A stretch of 64,000 bases of DNA, from positions 372,001 through 436,000 of the forward strand of contig JAHCAT010000001.1 in the NCBI GenBank assembly GCA_019634735.1, read 5' to 3'. This document shows, one piece after another, positions 29,907 to 38,984 of this stretch. The position numbers and the translations under genes were made by a program. The first letter of the stretch is position 1. The number at the start of each line of letters is the position of its first letter. The notes under the pieces were generated by a model, which saw only the letters and a program-made list of their open reading frames with translations, had not been told where the DNA came from and ran no database searches. Origin of the DNA: Lysobacterales bacterium (GTDB taxonomy: Bacteria > Pseudomonadota > Gammaproteobacteria > Xanthomonadales > UBA2363).

Positions 29907-32074
29907 CCATCATTACCGACAAGATTGGGCTCGATCGTCCGGCCGCAGCAACGGCGCTGGAGTGCGACTTCCCGCTGGTCGAGATCAGCCAGATCGCCGA
30001 GCAAGAAAGCTGGCGAAAGGAGATCAATCGGCCGATTTACCACATTCATAAGTGGTGGGCGACCCGGCTCGGATCGGTGTTTCGTGGCATCGTCCTTGGT
30101 GCATTGAGCCAGCCTGGCACAGACACATGGGCGCAGTTCTACAAGACGCACGACCTGGCAGGTAAGGTGGTGCTCGACCCCTTCATGGGCAGTGGCACGA
30201 CGCTCGGCGAGGCCGTCAAGCTAGGCGCCAAGGCTGTCGGCTGTGACATCAATCCGGTCAGTACCTTTCTCGTGCGCCAGGCGTTTACGCCGGTGTCTGA
30301 GGCCGAACTGCGCGCCGCTTTCGAGCGACTGGAGCGCGATGTGGCGCCGGAGATTAGACGCTACTATCAGACGCGTGATCCCCTGACGGGCGAGCTGATC
30401 CAAGTTCTGTACTACTTCTGGGTGAAGACGGTGACGACGCCTGAGGGAGAGGTCGTACCCTTGCTGTCGCGCTATGTGTTTTCGCAGGACGCCTACCCGA
30501 AGAAAAAGCCGCGAGCGCAGATTGTGTGCCCTGGCTGCTGGAGCGTACTGGAGGATCGCTATGATGCGACCGCCACGCGTTGCCAGCACTGCGGCCACGA
30601 ATTCAATCCGCAGGATGGCCCGGCCGCAGGCCAGTACATCACTGCCAAGAACGGCCACCGTTATCGCATTAAGGAGCTGCTGCCCAAAGATGGCACGCCA
30701 CCCGCTCATCGCATGTACGCGATGATGGCCTTGCGGGCCGACGGGTCAAAAGTTTATTTGCCAGTGCGGGATGAGGACTTGGCCCTCTACGAAGAAGCCC
30801 AGGAACGCCTTGCAGCCGAGGCGCTGCCACTGCCGGAAACCTCTGTTCGGCCAGGTCACAACACCGACCAGGCACGGGGCTACAACTACACCCAATGGCG
30901 CGAGTTCTTCAATGCGCGTCAACTGTTGTGTCTCGGCCTGCTGCTGCGGGAAATTCTGACCATCGACGACCTGGCCATCCAAGAGCAGATGCTGTGCTTG
31001 TTTTCCAGCACCTTGGAGTTCAATAACCTGTTTTGCAGCTTCAAGGGGGAGGGAACAGGTGCTGTGCGGCACATGTTCTCGAACCACATCCTTAAGCCGG
31101 AGCGTACTCCGCTGGAGAACTCCGTGTGGGGGACCGGCAAGAGCAGTGGAACCTTCAGCACGCTCTTCGAATCTCGCTTGTTGCGGGCGAAGCGCTACCT
31201 CGATGAACCGTTCGAGATCGCGTTGAACCACGACCAGGACGGTAACCGTGTAGGCTCGCGCAAGACGGTGGCTAGCCATCCAATCCGTGCCCGTCGCGTC
31301 GAAACTTGGCAGGAATTGGTGACCTCAGATCATGGTCTCATGATCCTTAATGGTGACAGTTCCAAGCTCCCGCTTCCTGCTGGTTCAGTAGATGCCGTCG
31401 TGACTGATCCGCCTTACTTCGACTTCGTACATTACTCGGAGTTGAGTGATTTCTTCTTTGCGTGGCTTTCCCCTGCGCTGCGGCGGCGTTATCCCTGGAT
31501 GGCCCGCGAGGACTCGTCTGACCAGGGCGAGGTGCAACACAAAGATCCGCGCGTGTTCACCCGGCAGCTTGCATCGGTTTTTACCGAGGCATGCCGTGTG
31601 CTCAAAGATGATGGGGTGTTGGCGTTCAGCTTCCACCACTCGCGTGCAGAGGGTTGGGCGGCCATCTACGAAGCGATCAATAAGTCAGGTCTGGCCGTGG
31701 TCGCCGCGCATCCAGTCCATGCTGAGTTGCGCGCAGCGAGTCCCAAGACGGCGGCCAAAGACCCGATCAGCCTTGATGCGATCCTAGTGTGTCGCAAGAA
31801 AGCGTTTGCTCTGCATCAGTCGCCCGCCCTTCAAGATGTTTGCCGGGTCGTTGATATGCTGGCCGAGCGGCTACAAGCCGCTGGACTTCGTATCTCGGCG
31901 GGCGACCGCTTCGTGATTGGAGCGGCGCAGACCTTGATTGCGCGAGCCGCTGATGACCTGGGATTCGACGAAATCAAGGTTGATCTGGAGGCAGTCCGGC
32001 AGGTTGTTGGCCCAAAGGCTAGAGATGCGAGTGACGCGCAGGAGATTACCGGCGCTGGGCTGGCGACGGTGTGA
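29903..32074 (+). CDS. Adenine-specific DNA methylase with Zn ribbon (DUF1156/COG1743-like)
   Basis: A 723-residue SAM-dependent methylase. Motif I is DPFMGSGTT (92-100) followed by the acidic GCDINPVS (114-120); the catalytic motif is DPPY (502-505) in TDPPYFDFVHYSELSDFF. Between them lies a zinc ribbon (CPGC 209-212, CQHC 227-230). The long separation of motif I and DPPY with a Zn ribbon fits COG1743-type enzymes, which methylate adenine N6. The ATG overlaps the nuclease stop (ATGA); another in-frame ATG lies six bases upstream. It likely protects host DNA from the adjacent nuclease. The gene also carries the longest reading frame of the operon. Confidence 0.88.
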   Translation: MTIITDKIGLDRPAAATALECDFPLVEISQIAEQESWRKEINRPIYHIHKWWATRLGSVFRGIVLGALSQPGTDTWAQFYKTHDLAGKVVLDPFMGSGTTLGEAVKLGAKAVGCDINPVSTFLVRQAFTPVSEAELRAAFERLERDVAPEIRRYYQTRDPLTGELIQVLYYFWVKTVTTPEGEVVPLLSRYVFSQDAYPKKKPRAQIVCPGCWSVLEDRYDATATRCQHCGHEFNPQDGPAAGQYITAKNGHRYRIKELLPKDGTPPAHRMYAMMALRADGSKVYLPVRDEDLALYEEAQERLAAEALPLPETSVRPGHNTDQARGYNYTQWREFFNARQLLCLGLLLREILTIDDLAIQEQMLCLFSSTLEFNNLFCSFKGEGTGAVRHMFSNHILKPERTPLENSVWGTGKSSGTFSTLFESRLLRAKRYLDEPFEIALNHDQDGNRVGSRKTVASHPIRARRVETWQELVTSDHGLMILNGDSSKLPLPAGSVDAVVTDPPYFDFVHYSELSDFFFAWLSPALRRRYPWMAREDSSDQGEVQHKDPRVFTRQLASVFTEACRVLKDDGVLAFSFHHSRAEGWAAIYEAINKSGLAVVAAHPVHAELRAASPKTAAKDPISLDAILVCRKKAFALHQSPALQDVCRVVDMLAERLQAAGLRISAGDRFVIGAAQTLIARAADDLGFDEIKVDLEAVRQVVGPKARDASDAQEITGAGLATV

Positions 32075-32083
32075 GGCAAGCGG

Positions 32084-32899
32084 ATGTCAGACCTCAGCGG
32101 AAGTGAACGTCGGAAGTTGGAAAAGCTGCTTGGCATGGGCGGCGGGTACGTCCTCAACTTCTCCGACCGCACCTTCGGCGATTTCTTTGACGAGTATCGG
32201 GTGGAGATTGACGCCGAGCGCTACCGTGCCCGGGGAACATCCAAAGCCAATCGCATGCGCACACATTGGGAGCTGGACGCAAACCATGTTGTCGGTCGCG
32301 TCATCGGTGGCCTAATCGACTACGCCGCCGACGAGAGCTGCTTCGGCGATAGCAATCCGGTGTTGATCGAGGACTGCCGGAAGATCGCACAACGCTTGCT
32401 CAGCGACCAGCCCGTAGCCGAGTTGGACGCGCTGGCAGCGACCGCCGACGAGCGCGACTTCGAGGTGGTGGCAGAGCATGTCCGCGAAGCCATCGAGAAG
32501 AACCAGCCGGAAGGTGCGCTGGATCGGCTGCATACCTTCGTCATCAAGTTCGTGCGCATCGCCTGTGAGCCTCATGGCATCGAGGTCAACCGCGACAAGC
32601 CGCTGCACAGCGTGTTCGGCGAGTACGTGCGCGCCCTGCGCGACGGTGGTTACCTCGAATCGGCCATGACCGAGCGCATTTTGAAATCTTCAATTTCAGT
32701 GCTAGAGGCGTTCAATGATGTGCGCAACAACAAAAGCCTCGCGCATGACAATCCGATCCTCAATTACGAGGAAAGCCTGTTGATCTTTAATCATGTCGCA
32801 GCCTCGATCCGGTTTATCAAATCGCTGGAGGCCAAGATCAAGGCCAAGGCGGCGGCTACAAGAGCAGTCAGTGTGTGGGATGACAGCATTCCGTTCTGA
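32084..32899 (+). CDS. AbiJ-like abortive infection protein with HEPN domain
   Basis: A 271-residue protein. The N-terminal part (ERRKLEKLLGMGGGYVLNFS, then RTFGDFFDEY) resembles the AbiJ N-terminal domains. The C-terminal half is an Abi_C/HEPN domain with the RNase-type motif R214-x6-H221 (VRNNKSLAHDN). HEPN proteins of this kind cleave RNA and halt growth on phage infection. It follows the methylase after 9 bases with a GCGG-type ribosome site, so it is translated as part of the same operon. Whether it acts with the restriction pair as a back-up or alone is unknown. Confidence 0.75.
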   Translation: MSDLSGSERRKLEKLLGMGGGYVLNFSDRTFGDFFDEYRVEIDAERYRARGTSKANRMRTHWELDANHVVGRVIGGLIDYAADESCFGDSNPVLIEDCRKIAQRLLSDQPVAELDALAATADERDFEVVAEHVREAIEKNQPEGALDRLHTFVIKFVRIACEPHGIEVNRDKPLHSVFGEYVRALRDGGYLESAMTERILKSSISVLEAFNDVRNNKSLAHDNPILNYEESLLIFNHVAASIRFIKSLEAKIKAKAAATRAVSVWDDSIPF

Positions 32900-32924
32900 C
32901 CCAGAAGGCTGCTAGGGAGAAAGT

Positions 32925-33158
32925 ATGAAACAACATGACGAAAACGATCCATTCTTTCTCACCGAAGAGGTTGAGGCCGAGATGATCGCCGCCGGCTACG
33001 CTTTCGAGCCACCGCCCATTGCCTGCACGGGGCGTCTGCGTGACGTGCTAGAGCGTATGAGCGATGCCGAGCTGGCATTGCAGCCGGGCGAGATCGCCGA
33101 CCAAGAGCGCAAGCACCGGCAGAGCGCGCAGTCCTCACTCTACGGATCCAATGGGTAA
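32925..33158 (+). CDS. 77-residue protein of unknown function
   Basis: A small acidic protein (MKQHDENDPFFLTEEVEAEM) with a strong ribosome site (AGGGAGAAAG) 25 bases after the HEPN gene. Its 3' end overlaps the next gene by 8 bases. The second half is helical and charged (GRLRDVLERMSDAELALQPG). No domain was recognised. Its size and place between a HEPN toxin and two large proteins would fit an antitoxin, adaptor or inhibitor, but nothing in the sequence proves that. Confidence 0.65.
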   Translation: MKQHDENDPFFLTEEVEAEMIAAGYAFEPPPIACTGRLRDVLERMSDAELALQPGEIADQERKHRQSAQSSLYGSNG

Positions 33159-34881
33159 AGTAATGAGAGCGGAGGAGACATCGGTAGACGAGACGGAATT
33201 GGCTGCGCAGCTTCGCACATGCGGTTTGGTTCGTACGGTTGCGGATCGTGGGTATCGTCGCTTGGATGACAGCCATTCTGCATTGCTTGAGACTCTTGCA
33301 ACAATATTGAACGCTACTGATGCGCCACCGATTGATCTTCATATCGAAGAAGCGCTGGCGGAGTTGGAGGGGCCACGCTTCTTCTTTGTTCAGCATGTTC
33401 TATGCGATCTGATACCCCTTCTGAACGTAGATCAGGATGTCCTTCTTGCCTTCATCACGCGCCTGCTTGATGCGGGCGGCAACGACTTGGCTGCAGGCAC
33501 CCCTAGTACTGCTTTTGGAGAATGGACGAAGAAGAACCCAGCCAGAGCTTCCAAGGTCTACGGTGCCGCACGCGCCGGCGATAACCTGGCTCTGCGTCAA
33601 CTATTCACGGTTCTCGTAATGAACGCCGATATCGAAGAAGGCCTCATTTTCGCGCAGGCTCATGAGAGGGAGGCGAAGCTCGCTGCCCTCTCAGCTTTGG
33701 GGGCTATGGAACTGGGTGAACGCTACGGTGAGGTACTCGACATCCTGCTCCAAGGAGCGTCCAGCAATGACGAAGACATCGCACTCCGGTCCCTCGAAGC
33801 GGGCTATCGAGCTGCTGCACAGCGAAAAACACTTGCACCAGCCGGCTTTGACGAACAACTTGATCGGGTCTTTCAGACGAGGAGTCCCTTCTCGATCCAC
33901 TTGGCAGTGGACCTGCTGTGGCGTCACTGGGTCGGTCTCACAGAAAACGCTATGAACCTGTGCCTTGATGCCGCTGCGGATGTTGACCCTGAGAGTGCAG
34001 GAACGATTTCACATCTCGACCATGCAGCATATCAGCTCGTGGGTGCCGGGCATGCTGAAAAAGTAATTTGTCTGCTTAGTGAGTTATTTGATCGCTCAAA
34101 GGGTCAGATTACGCTAGACGCGTTCCAGAGTGCCTACCACGCGTTGCAAAATTCCGGCTCAGAGGTGCTGGGTAGCGCAGTTGTGTACTGGCTGCTGAAC
34201 GGGAGTACGCATACCCACAAATGCCTGGCTAGCGAAGTTTGCGGTGTCGGAAATGACGATCCTCCTTTCTCCGTTCCCACGTCATCTCTTCCATTGGAGC
34301 CATCGGATCAACTATATCTTTGCCACAAGGCCGTCGGGTGGTTCTTCATTGATCCAGTGGTCGCAGTTGTCATTCCGTTAGCGGTACTTCGCGATGGGTC
34401 TTCAGATATCAAAAATGATGTCCTCGATCTGATCTATCACCCCTTACTCGTGAGCTATGGGGGCAAGTTGAAGGACTATCTTGAGCGTTACGTCGAGAGT
34501 ATTCCGGACCTTGCTGAATTGCTCACACGAAAGGCAGCACTTCAGGATGCGATGGAAGGTATTGAGCGTTTAGTTGAGCTGCACCCAAGTGAAATGCAGC
34601 GCGAGGCGGCACATGTCCAATGGCACGGACAGATGGAGCGGGGCATGGAGCAGGGGCGCCGGAGATCTATTTTTGAGGATCTCTTCGCCAAACAATACAT
34701 CCTGTATGGCCGAACGTCGTTGACGCCGATCCACACTGGAGAGGGCACCACACATCTCACCGAGACTCCGATGCATTCGTTCTCGATCTCGTCCGAGTTG
34801 CCCATCCTCGACATCGTTGACCCAGTTGGACTCGATCAGATGCTTCTCCACTTCAAGCTTGAGCAGCGAGAACAGAGATGA
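33151..34881 (+). CDS. Large helical, HEAT-like protein of unknown function
   Basis: A 576-residue protein starting at the ATG at 33151, which overlaps the previous stop; a second start lies at 33163. No known domain was recognised. The middle (about residues 170-260) repeats pairs of amphipathic helices (AKLAALSALGAMELGERYGE, IALRSLEAGYRAAAQ) like HEAT/ARM repeats. The C-terminal 60 residues look beta-rich. No signal peptide or membrane segment. The next gene overlaps it by four bases, so the two are made together and probably act as a complex. Codon use and base composition are more AT-rich than in the upstream restriction genes. Confidence 0.75.
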   Translation: MGKVMRAEETSVDETELAAQLRTCGLVRTVADRGYRRLDDSHSALLETLATILNATDAPPIDLHIEEALAELEGPRFFFVQHVLCDLIPLLNVDQDVLLAFITRLLDAGGNDLAAGTPSTAFGEWTKKNPARASKVYGAARAGDNLALRQLFTVLVMNADIEEGLIFAQAHEREAKLAALSALGAMELGERYGEVLDILLQGASSNDEDIALRSLEAGYRAAAQRKTLAPAGFDEQLDRVFQTRSPFSIHLAVDLLWRHWVGLTENAMNLCLDAAADVDPESAGTISHLDHAAYQLVGAGHAEKVICLLSELFDRSKGQITLDAFQSAYHALQNSGSEVLGSAVVYWLLNGSTHTHKCLASEVCGVGNDDPPFSVPTSSLPLEPSDQLYLCHKAVGWFFIDPVVAVVIPLAVLRDGSSDIKNDVLDLIYHPLLVSYGGKLKDYLERYVESIPDLAELLTRKAALQDAMEGIERLVELHPSEMQREAAHVQWHGQMERGMEQGRRRSIFEDLFAKQYILYGRTSLTPIHTGEGTTHLTETPMHSFSISSELPILDIVDPVGLDQMLLHFKLEQREQR

Positions 34882-36617
34882 AACTTGTCGTGATGCACTA
34901 TCTGCGCTCGCTACGCGAGCGTGACGAACTCGACGCTATTCTGCCTGATCTTTTGGCTGAGAGTGGTTTCGAAGTTCTAACTCGTCCTCGTCGTGGCACA
35001 CGGCAAGCTGGTGTTGACGTAGCGGCAGTCGGCCCCAACCCGGATCGTGATGGCACTCGAAGTCTGTTCCTATTCACGATCAAGTCCGGTGATTTGACAC
35101 GAGAGCATTGGGATACCGGCCAGCAGGCCGTGCGTCCGTCGCTAAATGAGGTTTTGGATGACTATATTCCGAACCGTATTCCGCCCCATTTTTCGGGTCT
35201 GCCCGTCGTTATATGCGTTTGTATGGGCGGTGAGATGCGTGAGGATGTTCGGGCACAGTGGAGCGGTTACTGTCGGGCGAACGAGAAAGCCGACATCCAC
35301 TTTGCCGAATGGAACGGGGATCGCCTTTCAGATTTAATTCTGAGTGGCATGTTGCGTGCTGAGTTAATAGAGAGTGAAAACAGGGGGCTGTTTCAGAAAG
35401 CGCTAGCGATGCTTGATCAGCCCGACGTTGCTTATCGGCATTTCCGTCACTTGCTCAATGCCATCTTTATTAAGCCGAAGAACCAGACAGAGCGCACGCG
35501 CCAGTTACGCAAGGCCTACCTGTGCCTTTGGATACTCTTTGTTTGGGCTCGCGATGCCGGTAACCTTGAGGCCGCGTATCGAGCATCCGAGTTGGTGCTG
35601 CTACGCAGTTGGCCCCACTGCGATAGTACCCATCTGCGCAAGGGAGCGACGCAACATGAGCGGTTAGCTCATTTCGATCAAGTCTTGCAACTGCACTTCA
35701 TCATCGCTCACCTTCTACTTGTCGAGAAGATTGGCCCGTTCGCTGACAAACGCTATGCGCTTTCAATGGCCGTAAATTCACGCAACGCGGTAGACATTAA
35801 CATCGCGCTATTCGAGATTCTGGGAAGGTTGTCTCTCCACGGGCTATGGCTGGATGCTATGAGTGCTGGGGAGGACGAGTCATTCGCGCAGGCAATGGGT
35901 GAAAGGGCGGACAAGGTGCTTAACATAGCGATTGGGATGCTGAATGCGAATCCGGCGCTTGCCGTTCCCGTTCGTGACGATTTCACGATTGAATTGGCTC
36001 TGTTTATGCGTCTCGCAGCTGTGCGCGGACGCCTATCTAATGTCGCTGACTACATCCGCAGCATGTCCGACCATCTCTGCTACGGACTGAGGGCTCGGCG
36101 GCATTATCCGACGCCGACGACAGAATATCGTGATGTCCTCTCACATCCCAGGGACCGCAGCGATGCATACTTCGAAGAACATACACGCGCGGGGATTCTT
36201 TACACCTTCGTGCTCGCTTGGCTTGCGATGATAGGGGATCAGGAGCGAGCAGAGCAGTTGCGCAGCACGCTGTTAGAGTATGCTCCGCACATGACCCACC
36301 AAATCTGGATTCCCGACGCACGAACGGATGAAGTTTTCTGGGATGGGGATCGAGATCACGGGGTGTCGGTACCAGGTCTGCCACTCAATGACTCGCTAGA
36401 GGCCGTTTTTAGCCTACTGAACCGTGTGATGAAGGAGTATCCGCTGGATGAGCGGATAAGCGCTGTCCGAAATCACCTGACTCCAATTTTTCTTATGGCC
36501 TGCCGCCACTATCGCATGCCTGTACCACCGCATGTTTGGCGAGGTCAGAAGCGTTCATCGCCAGACAGCACCGTTTCCGATCAAGGAGTGCCGGATACGG
36601 AGATTCAGCAGTCGTAA
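34878..36617 (+). CDS. Protein with PD-(D/E)XK-like N-terminus and long helical C-terminus
   Basis: A 579-residue protein. The N-terminus looks like a Mrr/REase-fold nuclease: a helix ending LLAESGF, then G45-V46-D47 in RQAGVDVAAV and a strand ending F-T67-I68-K69-S-G. The position normally held by Asp/Glu/Gln is Thr here, so either the acid has moved or catalysis is lost. From about residue 170 on it is a long array of helices resembling TPR-type repeats. Its start overlaps the upstream gene (ATGA). It is the last gene of the operon, 184 bases before attR. Function is unknown; a DNA-acting defence effector is the favoured inference. Confidence 0.7.
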   Translation: MKLVVMHYLRSLRERDELDAILPDLLAESGFEVLTRPRRGTRQAGVDVAAVGPNPDRDGTRSLFLFTIKSGDLTREHWDTGQQAVRPSLNEVLDDYIPNRIPPHFSGLPVVICVCMGGEMREDVRAQWSGYCRANEKADIHFAEWNGDRLSDLILSGMLRAELIESENRGLFQKALAMLDQPDVAYRHFRHLLNAIFIKPKNQTERTRQLRKAYLCLWILFVWARDAGNLEAAYRASELVLLRSWPHCDSTHLRKGATQHERLAHFDQVLQLHFIIAHLLLVEKIGPFADKRYALSMAVNSRNAVDINIALFEILGRLSLHGLWLDAMSAGEDESFAQAMGERADKVLNIAIGMLNANPALAVPVRDDFTIELALFMRLAAVRGRLSNVADYIRSMSDHLCYGLRARRHYPTPTTEYRDVLSHPRDRSDAYFEEHTRAGILYTFVLAWLAMIGDQERAEQLRSTLLEYAPHMTHQIWIPDARTDEVFWDGDRDHGVSVPGLPLNDSLEAVFSLLNRVMKEYPLDERISAVRNHLTPIFLMACRHYRMPVPPHVWRGQKRSSPDSTVSDQGVPDTEIQQS

Positions 36618-37096
36618 GGCGGGTAATCTTTTGCGTGGGCATACCTCTGCCTGCGGGCAGTCTAACAAAATCAGAGGTGAAGGCAGTAGATTCCGATGTA
36701 GCCAAAGGTGGCTGTCGTTCATGGTATTTGTCATGGCACCCTTGGTATGATCGATTTTATAGTATTGAATTTAAATGACTTTTTTCTTCTATTTATAATA
36801 GAGTGGGAGTGAGGGAGCCGGTCGGTCCAGGGCACTGGCCACTGCGCGTCCGCGCTCGCCGACGCTCCCCAAGGCTCGCCAGGGACTGATCGCACCCGCC
36901 ATCCGCGCGATCCCACTCTCCTGACCCCGGCCGCGCCGGGCCCGCAAAAGCCGGACCCTCCCGTACGTTCCTCCCGTGCGATCCGGACCTGCCGGCTCGT
37001 CATCACGGAAACTTGTCCGGCGCCGACCAGGAAGCCCGTACACCCTTGATAACGGTGCCTCCATGGCGAGGCACGCCCGACCAGGGGCTTGCACAC
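36618..37096. other. Island right end and adjoining intergenic DNA
   Basis: From 36618 to 36800 the sequence is AT-rich, with CATGGTATTT at 36720 echoing the sites upstream of int, and runs of T/A just before attR. No gene is supported. From 36813 to 37096 the composition returns to high GC with no recognised signal before the next gene. Confidence 0.6.
36801..36812 (+). other. Right attachment site (attR)
   Basis: GAGTGGGAGTGA repeats the guaA 3' end with one change (A to G). The composition changes sharply here, from AT-rich to the high-GC chromosome. Confidence 0.8.
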
Positions 37097-38233
37097 ATGG
37101 CCAACCCGAACGCCGTCGTCACCCATGTCCTGCCGTTTCCGGTCGACCGGCGCGCGCCTGCCGGGGCGGCCGAGGGACAGCCGCCCTTCGAGATCGCGCT
37201 GGCGGACGGCCGCCGCGTGCGGCTGGATCCCGCCGATCCGCGCTCGGGACCGCGCCTTGGCCTGCTCCTGGACCTGGGCGAGCGCGGCATTCCGGTGTAC
37301 CTGGAGATCGACCCCGGGCAGGGCCTGGTCACCCGCGTGCTGATTCCCCTGCTGGTCCGGGTCGTCGACCTGCGGCCTGGGGCCGATGGCGCCCTCGAGA
37401 TCGGGCTGCATCCCTCCCACGCCCGCCATCGGCTGGCCGCCGGCCACCCTGACCGCGAGGAACTCACCCGGGCGCTGCGTAGCGCGCAGCGCAGCGGCGA
37501 ACTCGTCGCCGTCACCCGGGACGACGACGGCGTCCTGGTCGACGTGCGCGCCTTCCGCCCTTCGCCGGACGGGCCGGACCTGCCCCTCCCCGGGTTGCCG
37601 GTGCCCACCAGGTTCGACTGGCGCCACCCGCTGCGCAGCCTCCGCGACCTGCTGGCGCGGCTGTGGTACTGGCGCTGGTGGCCCTGGTGGTGGTGCTGGT
37701 GGTGGCGCTGCGTGACACCGGCCCGCGCGCAGCAGCTCTTCGACGCCATGAAGGCGACCAGTTGCCCACCCCTGACCGTGCCGGCGCCCTGCATACCGTT
37801 CCTGTATCCGGAAGATGGTTGCTGGGCGCGCGCCCACGAGATGCGTCGCTTGATGCTGGCGCTGGGCCATGTTTCCAGAAAGATCTGGATCCATGGCGCG
37901 CTGCGCACCCCGACCCGGAACAGCCCCAACTGCGAGGTGTACTGGGGGTGGCACGTGGCGCCGACCCTGTGCGTGCGCCACTGGCTGCTGTTCGCGCGCC
38001 GCCTGGTGATCGATCCGTCCCTGTTCGACACGCCGGTGACCCGGGCCGTCTGGAAGGGCATCCAGGGCGACGCCTCGGCCACTCTCACCGATACCAACGG
38101 CTCGCTGTACATGTTCCCGGGCACCACAGATTCGGACCACAGCGGCACCAGCTACTACCTGGCCTACTACCGGGCGCAGCTGCAGAACCGAGCGATCAGC
38201 CAGGGTCCGCCACCCTACGCGCACTGCCCGTGA
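37097..38233 (+). CDS. Protein-glutaminase-like enzyme with a tryptophan-rich segment
   Basis: A 378-residue protein. The C-terminal domain matches the bacterial protein-glutaminase fold, a transglutaminase-like Cys-His-Asp hydrolase: C242 in EDGCWARAHEM, H286 in WGWHVAPTL and D306 in VIDPSLF. Such enzymes deamidate glutamine side chains of proteins. Ahead of it is a beta-rich region (about 30-150) and then an extraordinary run at 190-203 in which ten of fourteen residues are Trp. No signal peptide is seen at the ATG at 37097 chosen here (the frame is open to 37013). Location and substrate are unknown. Confidence 0.75.
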   Translation: MANPNAVVTHVLPFPVDRRAPAGAAEGQPPFEIALADGRRVRLDPADPRSGPRLGLLLDLGERGIPVYLEIDPGQGLVTRVLIPLLVRVVDLRPGADGALEIGLHPSHARHRLAAGHPDREELTRALRSAQRSGELVAVTRDDDGVLVDVRAFRPSPDGPDLPLPGLPVPTRFDWRHPLRSLRDLLARLWYWRWWPWWWCWWWRCVTPARAQQLFDAMKATSCPPLTVPAPCIPFLYPEDGCWARAHEMRRLMLALGHVSRKIWIHGALRTPTRNSPNCEVYWGWHVAPTLCVRHWLLFARRLVIDPSLFDTPVTRAVWKGIQGDASATLTDTNGSLYMFPGTTDSDHSGTSYYLAYYRAQLQNRAISQGPPPYAHCP

Positions 38234-38412
38234 TCGCCGCGCGATCCGGCGCGAGACGGGGTCCTGCCTGAGGCGTCCGGCGTCATCGACCCGCCGGGGG
38301 CGCGCTGCCGACAGGGTCGACCGTCATCGTCCGGTAGAATCAAAGGCGGTGGCCGGTCGCGGACGCTCGGCCCGCCGCCACCCGCCATGACCCCGGTCGG
38401 TGCACGGTCTGA

Positions 38413-38940
<528 letters not shown>

Positions 38941-38984
38941 GATCTCGCCTGGGGAATCCGCGCGGCAACGGCGGGGCAGGGGCC

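Larger units (their letters stand above)
22647..36812. mobile_element. Integrated mobilizable island at guaA (about 14.2 kb)
   Basis: Bounded by a 12-base direct repeat with one mismatch at the guaA 3' end and at 36,801. It contains a tyrosine integrase next to the left end, plasmid-type replication and transfer sites, and a defence-like operon. Base composition is visibly less GC-rich than the flanks, with AT-rich ends. It has no relaxase or conjugation genes, so it is best described as an integrative mobilizable element. The 3' end of guaA is an established integration site for such islands. Confidence 0.88.
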
